From NCBI GenBank assembly GCA_964624465.1, contig CAZUZD010000246.1, positions 1 to 9,518 of the forward strand: a stretch of DNA of 9,518 nt, in the 5' to 3' direction. Below are positions 1-6,637 of this stretch, in pieces. The notes beneath the pieces are model-generated. The model saw only the letters and a program-made list of their open reading frames with translations, was not told where the DNA came from and did not search any database. Position 1 is the first letter of the stretch. Each line of letters starts with the position of its first letter. Origin of the DNA: CAZUZD01 sp964624465. Lineage in GTDB: Bacteria; Planctomycetota; Planctomycetia; Isosphaerales; Isosphaeraceae. The position numbers and the translations under genes were made by a program.

Positions 1-272
1 AGCCCGGCCGGCGCCGACACCGCCCGCAGCCGCTCCAGCAGCGCCACCTCGGCCGGATCGCCGGGCGCCAGCTCGCCCCCGCCCCAGGGCTCCGGGCCCG
101 GACTCCAGGACCGCTGGTCTTCGACCGCCGCCTGGCAATCGACGCAGCCGGCCAGGTGTTCCGAGAGCGCCGAAATCGCCTCGGTGCAGCCGCTGCCGTC
201 GAGCCAGTCGCGCACCGCAGCCGTGCTCGGGCAACCGGGTCTCGGGACGTTCGATCCGGACCGCTCGTCCAT
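1..272 (-). CDS. N-terminal part of a probable regulatory protein (Ser/Thr kinase-like or zinc-finger anti-sigma-like), truncated by the window edge
   Basis: The minus strand is open from an ATG at 272 to the left edge, giving 90 codons with no stop. After MDERSGSNVPRPGCPS the protein carries a His/Cys cluster at about residues 45-52 (EHLAGCVDCQ), the H-x3-C-x2-C pattern of zf-HC2-like modules. Planctomycete Ser/Thr kinases commonly begin with such a module before the kinase domain, and anti-sigma factors use a related one. A short acidic, Pro/Gly-rich linker and an LLERLRAV helix follow. The kinase domain, if present, lies outside the window, so the kinase call is inference from family architecture; an anti-sigma factor or other zinc-finger protein is equally possible. 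A GAGG lies 5 bases before the ATG. The gene is divergent from the acetyltransferase at 524. Confidence 0.6.
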   Translation of the reverse strand, partial: MDERSGSNVPRPGCPSTAAVRDWLDGSGCTEAISALSEHLAGCVDCQAAVEDQRSWSPGPEPWGGGELAPGDPAEVALLERLRAVSAPAG

Positions 273-358
273 CGCAGCCTCGCCCAGCCTCGATCGCTGC
301 ACCGGAGAGGGTCCCGAGGCTTCGCTGCCGGTCGCCCCGACTCCGGCCGGCCGCCCCC

Positions 359-386
359 CGAACCGGTTCGGTTGCTGGCCAACCGA
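359..386. promoter_or_regulatory. Overlapping dyads in a divergent intergenic region (operator candidate)
   Basis: A perfect 12-bp palindrome CGAACCGGTTCG (359-370) overlaps an inverted repeat TCGGTTG/CAACCGA (368-374 and 380-386, 5-base spacer). Both sit in the 251-bp gap between the minus-strand gene starting at 272 and the acetyltransferase starting at 524, where an operator for either would be expected. No convincing -35/-10 pair was found beside them, and 12-bp palindromes occur by chance in GC-rich DNA, so this is only a candidate. The rest of the gap holds nothing recognisable. Confidence 0.25.
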
Positions 387-523
387 TCCAATCCTACCTG
401 GTGCCCGCCCCTGGGGTCGATCGCTGGCACGCGGTTCGCCCAGGAACCGGGCCGGCGGCCCCGACGGCGATCCGCGGCAACGGGCCCGGTCCGCCGACGG
501 CGGCGCCGGCGGAGGGACCGCGG

Positions 524-1120
524 ATGCCGACCGAACGGAGCAAGATGCTGGCCGGTGAACTCTATGACCCCCTCGATCCCGAGCTGGTGCGGGCCAGGGA
601 ACAGGCGCGGGACCTGTGCCAGGCGCTGAACGCGACCCGCGAGCGGGACGCCGAGGAACGCCGGCGGATCGTCGAGAGCCTGTTCGGGCAGGGGGGCGAT
701 TCGGCCTGGATCCAGCCGCCGTTTTATTGCGATTACGGCACGAACATCCGGCTCGGTGAGCGGGTGTTCTTCAACTTCCACTGCGTCGTGCTCGACGTCT
801 GCGAGGTCACCATCGGCGCCGGCACCCTGTTCGGCCCCGCAGTGCAGCTCTACACGGCCACGCACCCGATGGACGCCGTGCTCCGCCGCACCCGGGAGTT
901 TGGCAAGCCCATCGCCATCGGCCCGGACGTCTGGGTCGGCGGCGGGGCGATCGTCTGCCCCGGCGTGCGGATCGGCGCGCGCTCGGTCATCGGCGCCGGC
1001 AGCGTCGTCACCCGCGACGTCCCCGCCGACGTCTTCGCCGCCGGCAACCCCTGCCGCGTTCTCCGCGCCCTCGACCCGACCGGGTCCGCCCCACCGGGCG
1101 GGCCCGCAGCCGGCCCGTGA
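524..1120 (+). CDS. maa: Maltose O-acetyltransferase-type sugar acetyltransferase (left-handed beta-helix)
   Basis: The 198-aa protein should transfer an acetyl group from acetyl-CoA to a hydroxyl of a sugar such as maltose or glucose in the cytoplasm; the true substrate cannot be read from sequence. The N-terminus PTERSKMLAGELYDP closely follows the E. coli Maa start (the Mac domain, about 5-60). About residues 63-185 form hexapeptide repeats of a left-handed beta-helix: CDYGTNIRLGERVFFNFHCVV, then VTIGAGTLFGP, IAIGPDVWVGGGAIV and VRIGARSVIGAGSVV. The catalytic His is H114 in TATHPMD, and the family signature GNPCRVLRAL closes the fold; the Pro/Gly-rich last 15 residues look non-essential. 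The start was chosen from this homology and from GGAGGG at 511-516, 7 bases before the ATG; an in-frame ATG at 401 would add a low-complexity extension. Length is near the family norm of about 185. It appears to be a single-gene unit. Confidence 0.93.
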   Translation: MPTERSKMLAGELYDPLDPELVRAREQARDLCQALNATRERDAEERRRIVESLFGQGGDSAWIQPPFYCDYGTNIRLGERVFFNFHCVVLDVCEVTIGAGTLFGPAVQLYTATHPMDAVLRRTREFGKPIAIGPDVWVGGGAIVCPGVRIGARSVIGAGSVVTRDVPADVFAAGNPCRVLRALDPTGSAPPGGPAAGP

Positions 1121-1276
1121 GGCGAGGCCCGGCAGGGGTCGGGGGCGGACCGTCGTCCGGATCCCGTGCGCCGGCTCCGAGCTTGGGGCAGTCGGGGTCC
1201 GGCTCGGGGTGGTGCCGCGATCAGGATCGGAAGCCCCCCGGGCCAGGCGAGCCGCGCTCACCCGGCTGCGGAGCGG

Positions 1277-2089
1277 TTACCGCGTTCCGATCCGGACCAG
1301 ACCCGTGCCGGTCCAATGCCCGAAGGACGTCAGATCCAGCTTCGGCCGATCCAGCGTCCGCCAGAGCTCGACCATGTTCAGCAAGCGGATGTCGTCGAAG
1401 ATCAGCAGGCCTGGTTTCTGCCGCTCCCGGGCCAGGCGTGCCAGGAACGTGGGCTCAAAAACGCCGTCCTTCGGCCCGTCACAGAAGATCACCTCGGCGT
1501 CCAGCAAGATGTCACGCTCGGCCTCGAAGAACTCCGGGTTCCCGAGATTGCCCACATGCTGCTCGAACCGAGGGCCGAAGTCCGATTCCACGAGGACGGT
1601 ACTCGCCAGTTTCGACCACGGCATGATGTCGTAGGTGACCAACCGGCCACTGTCGTTCAGGCCGGCCCGCATCGCCAGGGCACTGATCCCCGTATACGTG
1701 CCGATCTCGACGGCGAGCGTTGGGCGTACGATGCGCATGACCGCAGCCAGCAGCCGATAGTGCTCTCCTGGCCAGCGCTCCACCATCGCCGCAGTGCCGC
1801 CCGGGTACTGGCTGGAATCGCCGGCCATCAGGCCCTGGAATCGCTGGCGCAGCTCCGACAGGTCATCCGCATGGGCGGCGGCCGCAAATTCCAGGGCCAG
1901 CGCCACCAGACCGGGATCACGTTCGCCGAGGTCGTAGGCGGCCGGGATCAGGGCACTCGGCTCGACCTGAGGCGAGCCCGTCTTCGGCTTCACCGCCCAT
2001 TGACATGCATGGTAGGCCCTGAGGATGCGCGACAGGCCTCGACCGGCTGGGGCCCGGAGTGACGGCGGCAGGATGGCAAGCTTCGACAT
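1277..2089 (-). CDS. Class I SAM-dependent methyltransferase (Methyltransf_24 / O-methyltransferase-like)
   Basis: The 270-aa protein probably transfers a methyl group from S-adenosylmethionine to a small molecule or glycan; the acceptor is unknown. The SAM-binding motif I is VEIGTYTGISALAM at about 127-140. The acidic D154 in VTYDIMP probably contacts the ribose, FCDGPKDG (202-209) is the motif IV region, and FDDIRLLNMVELW (231-243) resembles the metal- or product-site Asp pair of catechol O-methyltransferase-like and Methyltransf_24 proteins. Residues 1-110 form a less conserved helical N-terminal region. The ATG at 2089 is preferred, but a TTG at 2131 in the same frame would add 14 residues; neither has a strong ribosome-binding site, and an in-frame stop lies a few codons above the TTG. 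The gene converges with the acetyltransferase across 156 bases without a clear terminator and is divergent from the SRPBCC gene. Confidence 0.85.
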   Translation of the reverse strand: MSKLAILPPSLRAPAGRGLSRILRAYHACQWAVKPKTGSPQVEPSALIPAAYDLGERDPGLVALALEFAAAAHADDLSELRQRFQGLMAGDSSQYPGGTAAMVERWPGEHYRLLAAVMRIVRPTLAVEIGTYTGISALAMRAGLNDSGRLVTYDIMPWSKLASTVLVESDFGPRFEQHVGNLGNPEFFEAERDILLDAEVIFCDGPKDGVFEPTFLARLARERQKPGLLIFDDIRLLNMVELWRTLDRPKLDLTSFGHWTGTGLVRIGTR

Positions 2090-2455
2090 CAGTGGCTCAC
2101 TCGCGCATGAACTGATCTGGCGTTTGTTCAAGCGAGCACTGACCTTGCTCGCATTCCGGCCACATCATCCGCGACCCTGAGCAGTCGTGCAATCAAGCCG
2201 AAACAGAACACCGAAATCGGACCGCGCCGATCTCGACAGGGCCAGGCCAGGACGCGGACCGGTCCGGGCCGTTCCGTCCCGGGGTCGGCTTGCCGATCGG
2301 GCGCCGGCCGGATACCGTCGCCGCGGGCGGCCCGCCGAGCACGCTCGCAACGCCAGCAGCGCAGGGCCCCAGACCGGGAGCCGCACGCATGCGAGGGCTC
2401 GAGCGGTTCGGGCTCGGTTCCCGATCCCCGCGGCCAGGCCAGGAAGGAGCCCGCC
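2090..2455. other. Divergent intergenic region between methyltransferase and SRPBCC genes
   Basis: These 366 bases must hold the promoters of the two divergent genes. The half nearest the methyltransferase (about 2100-2220) is clearly less GC-rich than its surroundings, as expected for a promoter region, but no -35/-10 pair is convincing. A perfect 12-bp palindrome CGGACCGGTCCG lies at 2255-2266. Open frames crossing the gap on either strand are arginine/proline-rich and look non-coding. The only strong signal is the ribosome-binding site at 2441-2449. Confidence 0.4.
2441..2449 (+). promoter_or_regulatory. Strong Shine-Dalgarno site of the SRPBCC gene
   Basis: AGGAAGGAG ends 6 bases before the ATG at 2456. 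It is the clearest ribosome-binding site in the window and fixes the start of the SRPBCC gene; most other genes here have weak or no such site. Confidence 0.7.
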
Positions 2456-2902
2456 ATGCCGATCAGCTGCACGATCACCGAGACGGTCCGCACCAGCCCC
2501 GACCGTGCGTTCGCGGCCATCGACGACCTGCCCGGGACCGCGCGGTGGTTGCCGCCCTGCGAGAGCCTCGCCAAGGTCGGCCCGGGGCCCAACGCCGCCG
2601 GCGATGCGCTGCGGTACGTGTACAAGCAGGGGGGCCGGGTCGGCGAGATGGCCGGCGAGATCGTGGCCCGCACGCCCGGCGAGCGGCTGCACTGCCGCTA
2701 CTTCGACCCGGCGTTCGAGGTCTCGGTCGACCTGCACGTCGCGCCCGCTCCCGAGGGGGCCCGCATGACGCACACGATCACGATCACGCCGAAGACGTTC
2801 ATGGGCCGGCTGATGTCCCCGTTGATCCGCCTGGGCCTGGGCAAGCAGACCCGCGCGGCGGCCACGAACCTCAAGACGATCCTGGAATCGGCCCACGGTT
2901 GA
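2456..2902 (+). CDS. SRPBCC-family protein (polyketide cyclase/dehydrase-like, START fold)
   Basis: The 148-aa protein has the size and pattern of SRPBCC (Bet v1/START-like) proteins, which bind hydrophobic ligands in a helix-grip cavity; specific functions vary widely and none can be assigned. It opens with the beta strand ISCTITETVRTSPDRAFAAIDDL, followed by the family's tryptophan region TARWLPPCESLAKVGPG (about 28-45). Antiparallel strands follow: DALRYVYKQGG, EMAGEIVARTPGERLHCRYF, EVSVDLHVAPA and ARMTHTITITP. The long C-terminal helix runs from about 115 to 146 (GRLMSPLIRLGLGKQTRAAATNLKTILE). No signal peptide or membrane segment is seen, so it is cytoplasmic. It appears to be monocistronic and converges with the glycosyltransferase, the two stop codons being 21 bases apart. 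Confidence 0.85.
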   Translation: MPISCTITETVRTSPDRAFAAIDDLPGTARWLPPCESLAKVGPGPNAAGDALRYVYKQGGRVGEMAGEIVARTPGERLHCRYFDPAFEVSVDLHVAPAPEGARMTHTITITPKTFMGRLMSPLIRLGLGKQTRAAATNLKTILESAHG

Positions 2903-2913
2903 GCGCCCGGGCG

Positions 2914-2940
2914 GCCACCGCACTCACTGGCGGCGGTGGC
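2914..2940. terminator. Hairpin at the convergent junction (possible bidirectional terminator)
   Basis: The perfect 8-bp inverted repeat GCCACCGC/GCGGTGGC (2914-2921 and 2933-2940) has an 11-base loop and spans the stop codon of the minus-strand glycosyltransferase, 12 bases after the SRPBCC stop. Its position between converging genes suits a shared terminator, but no T-run follows on either strand, so intrinsic termination is uncertain. Confidence 0.35.
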
Positions 2941-4474
2941 TGGCGGCGGCGACGGGCACGACCGCGACACGCTGGGTGCGGCAGCGGTACAGGGCCACCT
3001 CACGGACGCGGGCGCCGCCGCGGGTGACGGTCGCGGTGCCCAGCGGCTCGACGGTGTCGAACCAGCTCGTGAACAGCGGCAGCCGCCCGCGGTCGTTGGC
3101 CTCGAGCACCAGGATGCCGTCCCGGCCGATCTGCGCGGCCGAGTCGTTCCACTGGGTGTAGCCGCGCATGTCGTTGGGGTGGTAGCAGAGCACCTCGGCC
3201 CGGCGGCCCACGGCCAGCGCCAGGTGGGCGCTCTTGTACCAGCGGTTGGTGTAGAGGAACGTGTCCGGGTCGTCGAGCAGCCCGCGCGCCTGGAGCTGCG
3301 CGGCGATCTGGTCCCAGCCGTAGGCCTCGGCCGTGGGGTCGGTGGCGGGGCTGAGGAAGCCGATCCCCGAGTGCGAGCCCCGGGTCAGCCAGCCGGTGCG
3401 GTACTGGGTGACGCCGATCAGGCCGATGGTCAGCGGCACGGCGGCGGCCAGGGTCAGGGTGCGGCGGAACCGCCCGCGGTCGGCCGCCCAGCGCGCGGCC
3501 CAGTCGCGCCCGAGCATCGGGAACAGGCCGACCGTGCCGATCAGCCACCAGTGCGGCAGGGTCGGCCGCAGCGCGGCCACCGGCAGGAACACGAACAGCG
3601 GGACGGCCGCCAGCGCGACCACCAGCCGCTCGCCGTCGGCCAGCGTGCGCCAGCCGCGCAGGCCGCGCACCAGGCGGACCATCAGCGGCACGCCGATCCA
3701 CGGCAGCAGGTACACGATCGGCAGCACGAGCCCCTGCGCCAGCAGTTCGGGCCGGACCCGAAGCGAGCCGGTGGCCCGGCCGGCCTGGAACCGGAACGAG
3801 CCCCAGCCGTGCGTGGCGTTCCAGTACAGCACCGGGCTGAAGACGAGCAGCCCGATGACCACCGCCAGATACGGGCCCGGCTGCCGCAGCCGTCGCCGCG
3901 ACGGCCCGGGCAGCGCCAGGGCGACGAGCATGCCAGCCGGCAGGAAGATCGCCTGGTACTTGCTCAGGAGCGCCGCGCCCCAGGCCAGGCCGACCAGCAC
4001 CCAGGGCGTCAGGCGGCCGTCCGGGGCGTCGAGCGCCGCCAGCAGGCGGTCGAGCGTCAGCAGCCAGAAGAAAAGCAGGGGGCCATCGGGCAGGACGAAC
4101 GTCGAGGCGGCCACGCCGAAGTAGCCGCTGAGGTTCAACGCCAGCGCCGCGAACAGCCCGGCCGAGGGCCCGTACAGCCGCGTGCCGATCCGCGCCAGCA
4201 GCACCGTCGAGCCGGCGAACAGCAGCACGAACCCGAGCCGGTGCGCCAGCAGCGGGTGCGACGGCCCCAGCAGCGCCAGGCCGGGGTACTGCACCCAGGC
4301 GAGCATCGGCGGGTGGTCGTGGTAGCTCAGCGACGGGTGGGCGGCGTAGAGCGTGTGATACGCCTCGTCGTTGCCGAAGCCGATCGCCAGGGCCCAGATC
4401 AGGTGCAGGACCGTCGCGATCCCGACGAGCCCCGCGACCTCGCGGGAAATGCGCAGGCTCATAGTGCATTCCAT
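2924..4474 (-). CDS. GT39/ArnT-like integral-membrane glycosyltransferase (PMT_2 family)
   Basis: The 516-aa polytopic membrane protein resembles ArnT, PMT and related GT-C enzymes, which move a sugar from a polyprenyl-phosphate carrier to lipid or protein on the outer face of the cytoplasmic membrane. Donor and acceptor are unknown. The first membrane helix (about 12-32) leads into GFGNDEAYHTLYAAHPSLSY with catalytic Asp36 next to Glu37, then HDHPPMLAWV (52-61), the usual first periplasmic loop. LPDGPLLFFWLL (128-139) matches the family's D-x-PLLFFW motif, ALLSKYQAIFLP (168-179) is also typical, and LPHWWLIG (306-313) stands where relatives have a conserved W/P motif. About ten hydrophobic segments run to residue 355, followed by a soluble C-terminal domain of about 160 residues (WDQIAAQLQ onward). 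The ATG at 4474 has GGGGTGA 6 bases upstream; an in-frame ATG at 4462 is possible. The gene is divergent from the DUF1501 gene. Confidence 0.9.
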   Translation of the reverse strand: MECTMSLRISREVAGLVGIATVLHLIWALAIGFGNDEAYHTLYAAHPSLSYHDHPPMLAWVQYPGLALLGPSHPLLAHRLGFVLLFAGSTVLLARIGTRLYGPSAGLFAALALNLSGYFGVAASTFVLPDGPLLFFWLLTLDRLLAALDAPDGRLTPWVLVGLAWGAALLSKYQAIFLPAGMLVALALPGPSRRRLRQPGPYLAVVIGLLVFSPVLYWNATHGWGSFRFQAGRATGSLRVRPELLAQGLVLPIVYLLPWIGVPLMVRLVRGLRGWRTLADGERLVVALAAVPLFVFLPVAALRPTLPHWWLIGTVGLFPMLGRDWAARWAADRGRFRRTLTLAAAVPLTIGLIGVTQYRTGWLTRGSHSGIGFLSPATDPTAEAYGWDQIAAQLQARGLLDDPDTFLYTNRWYKSAHLALAVGRRAEVLCYHPNDMRGYTQWNDSAAQIGRDGILVLEANDRGRLPLFTSWFDTVEPLGTATVTRGGARVREVALYRCRTQRVAVVPVAAASHRRQ

Positions 4475-4674
4475 GCCGGATCACCCCGGCCAGGCCATCG
4501 CGTCTGCCGGCCGGCGGGCCCCCCCGGCCCGGCGCGACCCATTCAGCGTCGACAGACTGTCCATCGAATCGAAGACCACTGGTCCGACGTCCCATTCTCC
4601 ACCGATTTCCGCCCGCCCTGCCGGTTGGGGGGGCCCTGCCGATTCCCCCGACCCGGACACCCACCGGGCTTTTG

Positions 4675-4703
4675 TTGAACAAGCCTTGGAAATGCGATAG
4701 GCT
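4675..4703 (+). promoter_or_regulatory. Possible sigma70-type promoter for the DUF1501 gene
   Basis: TTGAAC (4675-4680), a 17-base spacer and TAGGCT (4698-4703) give four and three matches to the sigma70 hexamers. This is the least GC-rich spot in the 289-bp divergent gap and would leave a leader of about 55 bases. The -10 match is weak. The rest of the gap is GC- and C-rich and no equally good site was found for the minus-strand glycosyltransferase. Confidence 0.3.
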
Positions 4704-4763
4704 CACGACAGTCGCATCGCCCTACCGACCGACCGGCCGGCGTGTCTGCGGGAGTCCTGGCCC

Positions 4764-6263
4764 ATGATCCGCGTGCTCGGCGGCGCCAAGCGCCTCTGCG
4801 ACGGCCTGACCCGGCGCGACCTGCTGCACGCCGGCGCCCTCAGCCTCTTCGGCCTGAACCTGGCCGACGGCCTGACCCCGCACGCCTCGGCCACGGTCGT
4901 CGGCACCCCCGCCGGCTTCGGGCGGGCGAAGTCGTGCATCCTGCTGTACCTCTACGGCGCCCCCAGCCAGCTCGAGACCTTCGACCCCAAGCCCGACGCC
5001 CCGGCCGAGATCAAGGGCGAGTTCGGCGTGATCCCGTCGAGCGTGCCCGGCCTGTACGTCTGCGAGCGCCTGCCGCTGCTGGCCAGGGTCATGGACAAGA
5101 CGACCGTGCTGCGGACGGTCACGCACCCGTACCCGATCCACGGCGTCGCGTTCGCGCTGACCGGCAACCCGATCATGGAACTGTCCATGGAGCTGGCGCC
5201 GCGCGACCCCAGGCACTGGCCGTTCATCGGCTCGGTCGTCGACCACGTCGACGAGCGCCGCGCCCCGGGCGCCGTGCCCGACGTGCCGCGGAACCTGTTC
5301 CTGCCGTGGCCGATGAGCACCCAGCGCATCGGCGAGGTCGCCCGCGCCGGCCCGTACGGCGGGTTCCTGGGCGCCTCGTACGATCCGGTCTGGACCGAGT
5401 TCGTCGGCAAGGGGTCCGTCACCGCGCGCAAGACGCTGGCCGAGAAGACCTGGGAGGATGTCGAGCCGTACCGCGGCGTCACCCCCGAGAGCCGGTTCCG
5501 CCTCTCCACCGTCACGAACCTGCCCGACGGCCTGACCGTCGACCGCCTCGATCGCCGCCGCACCTTGCTCGAGCAGTTCGAGCGCTCGCGCCCCGAGCTG
5601 GACCGCATGCTCGAGCGCACCGAGGGCGCCGACCGGCACCGGGCGCAGGCGCACACGCTGATGCACTCGGACCGCCTGCGGCACGCCTTCGACCTCGACG
5701 CCGAGCCGGCCGAGACGCGCGACCTCTACGGCATGACCCTCTTCGGCCAGGCCGCCCTGACGGCGCGTCGGCTGGTCGAGGCCGGCGGCCGCTTTGTGAC
5801 CGTCTTCTGGGACGAGTACGGCCTGGCCGGCACCGGCTGGGACACGCACTGGGACCACTACCCCCGCATGAAGGACGAGCTGCTGCCCGGCCTCGACCGC
5901 ACCCTCTCCGGCCTGCTCATCGACCTCGACCGCCGCGGCCTGCTGGACGAGACCCTGGTCGTCTGCCTGAGCGAGCACGGCCGCACGCCCAAGATCACGC
6001 CGGGGCAGAACGGCGGCCGCGATCACTGGTCGCGCTGCTACTCGGCGGTGATGGCCGGCGGCGGCATCGCCCGCGGCCAGGTCATCGGCCGCTCCGACCG
6101 CTTCGCCTCCGACCCCGTCGAGCGCCCGATCTCCCCCAAGGACATCCTGGCCACCATCTATCACCAGCTCGGCATCGACCCCCGCACCGAGATCCACGAC
6201 CGCCAGGGCCGCCCCCTCGGCCTCGCCCCCACCGGCGAGGTCATCACCGAGGCCATCGCCTGA
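4764..6263 (+). CDS. DUF1501 domain protein with Tat signal (sulfatase/alkaline phosphatase-like fold)
   Basis: The 499-aa protein belongs to the DUF1501 family, abundant in planctomycetes and distantly related to sulfatases and alkaline phosphatases; the reaction is not established. The N-terminus has a twin-arginine motif (TRRDLLHAG, Arg17-Arg18), a hydrophobic stretch and an A-S-A cleavage site ending near residue 43, so export by Tat is likely. Family motifs follow in order: YGAPSQLETFDPKPDAP (64-80), VTHPYPIHGVAF (119-130), WDTHWDHYPRMK (359-370), SEHGRTPK (403-410), GGRDHW (417-422) and a closing PKDILATIYHQLGID (458-472). The His/Asp positions in WDTHWDH, SEHGRTP and GGRDHW are likely metal ligands by analogy with the superfamily. 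Length is normal for the family. GGGAG at 4750-4754 lies 9 bases before the ATG. These proteins usually sit beside a DUF1549/DUF1553 partner; none is present here. Confidence 0.93.
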   Translation: MIRVLGGAKRLCDGLTRRDLLHAGALSLFGLNLADGLTPHASATVVGTPAGFGRAKSCILLYLYGAPSQLETFDPKPDAPAEIKGEFGVIPSSVPGLYVCERLPLLARVMDKTTVLRTVTHPYPIHGVAFALTGNPIMELSMELAPRDPRHWPFIGSVVDHVDERRAPGAVPDVPRNLFLPWPMSTQRIGEVARAGPYGGFLGASYDPVWTEFVGKGSVTARKTLAEKTWEDVEPYRGVTPESRFRLSTVTNLPDGLTVDRLDRRRTLLEQFERSRPELDRMLERTEGADRHRAQAHTLMHSDRLRHAFDLDAEPAETRDLYGMTLFGQAALTARRLVEAGGRFVTVFWDEYGLAGTGWDTHWDHYPRMKDELLPGLDRTLSGLLIDLDRRGLLDETLVVCLSEHGRTPKITPGQNGGRDHWSRCYSAVMAGGGIARGQVIGRSDRFASDPVERPISPKDILATIYHQLGIDPRTEIHDRQGRPLGLAPTGEVITEAIA

Positions 6264-6637
6264 CCCTCTCCTCTCCCTTGCGGGGCGGGTGGAGCGGAGC
6301 CGAATCCGCCGAGCCCAGCGCCGGCGTGGCCCATGACCCAGGCCTCCTCAGGGTCTGGCCCCTCTCCGTTCGTGCGGGCGCTGGTGCCGCCGCCTGTTGC
6401 TGAGCGATCCGGACCCCAGAAACCTGGTTGTCCGGGTGACCCCGATCGCCGTCGGTTCCGACGGTGATCTTGCGCATTTCCCGGGGGCGGGCCACCGGGC
6501 CACCCGACCGCAGGAGGTCCTGGACCGCGGACCACGGTTCGTACGCTGAACCGGCAGCGCCCGGGCGCGCCGCGGGACGCACTGGCCAGGGACGGGCCAG
6601 CGGTTTTCGACGTGGTCCCGCTCACCCTGGTCACCTC
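6264..6637. other. Intergenic region between DUF1501 and methyltransferase genes
   Basis: These 374 bases contain no credible gene: a GTG at 6464 opens a frame into the methyltransferase, but the extra 58 residues are Arg/Pro/Gly-rich and unlike any methyltransferase N-terminus. The notable content is the 26-bp palindrome at 6444-6469. A pyrimidine-rich run (CTCTCCTCTCCC) follows the DUF1501 stop directly but forms no clear terminator hairpin. No convincing promoter for the downstream gene is seen. Confidence 0.4.
6444..6469. repeat. 26-bp near-perfect palindrome (hairpin or operator candidate)
   Basis: Arms GATCGCCGTCGG (6444-6455) and CCGACGGTGATC (6458-6469) are separated by two T's and match at 11 of 12 positions; the odd pair becomes G-U in RNA. 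The transcript would fold into an 11-bp stem with a GUUC tetraloop. It lies 180 bases after the DUF1501 stop and about 170 bases before the methyltransferase ATG, so it could end the first transcript, regulate the second, or be a dispersed palindrome. No T-run follows on the plus strand. Confidence 0.55.

Noticed and set aside
2255..2266. 12-bp palindrome CGGACCGGTCCG as an operator
   Set aside because: A perfect 12-mer palindrome is expected a few times by chance in about 9.5 kb of this composition and nothing else supports it; it is recorded only in the gap description.
2128..2923. Minus-strand frames opposite the SRPBCC gene
   Set aside because: Arg/Ala/Gly-rich with no motif, while the plus strand has a strong Shine-Dalgarno site and an SRPBCC pattern.
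2936..4678. Plus-strand open frame of 580 codons opposite the glycosyltransferase
   Set aside because: It is rich in Arg, Gln, Pro, Ala and Gly with no domain, as expected for an antisense frame in high-GC coding DNA. The minus strand gives a full GT39 protein with family motifs.
3000..4706. Minus-strand open frame of 568 codons in another frame of the glycosyltransferase
   Set aside because: Arg/Ala/Pro-rich low-complexity translation; the overlapping frame at 2924-4474 carries the family motifs and membrane helices.
4722..6197. Minus-strand 491-codon frame opposite the DUF1501 gene
   Set aside because: Composition dominated by Ala, Val, Gly, Arg and Asp/Glu, without any motif; it mirrors the codon bias of the DUF1501 gene.
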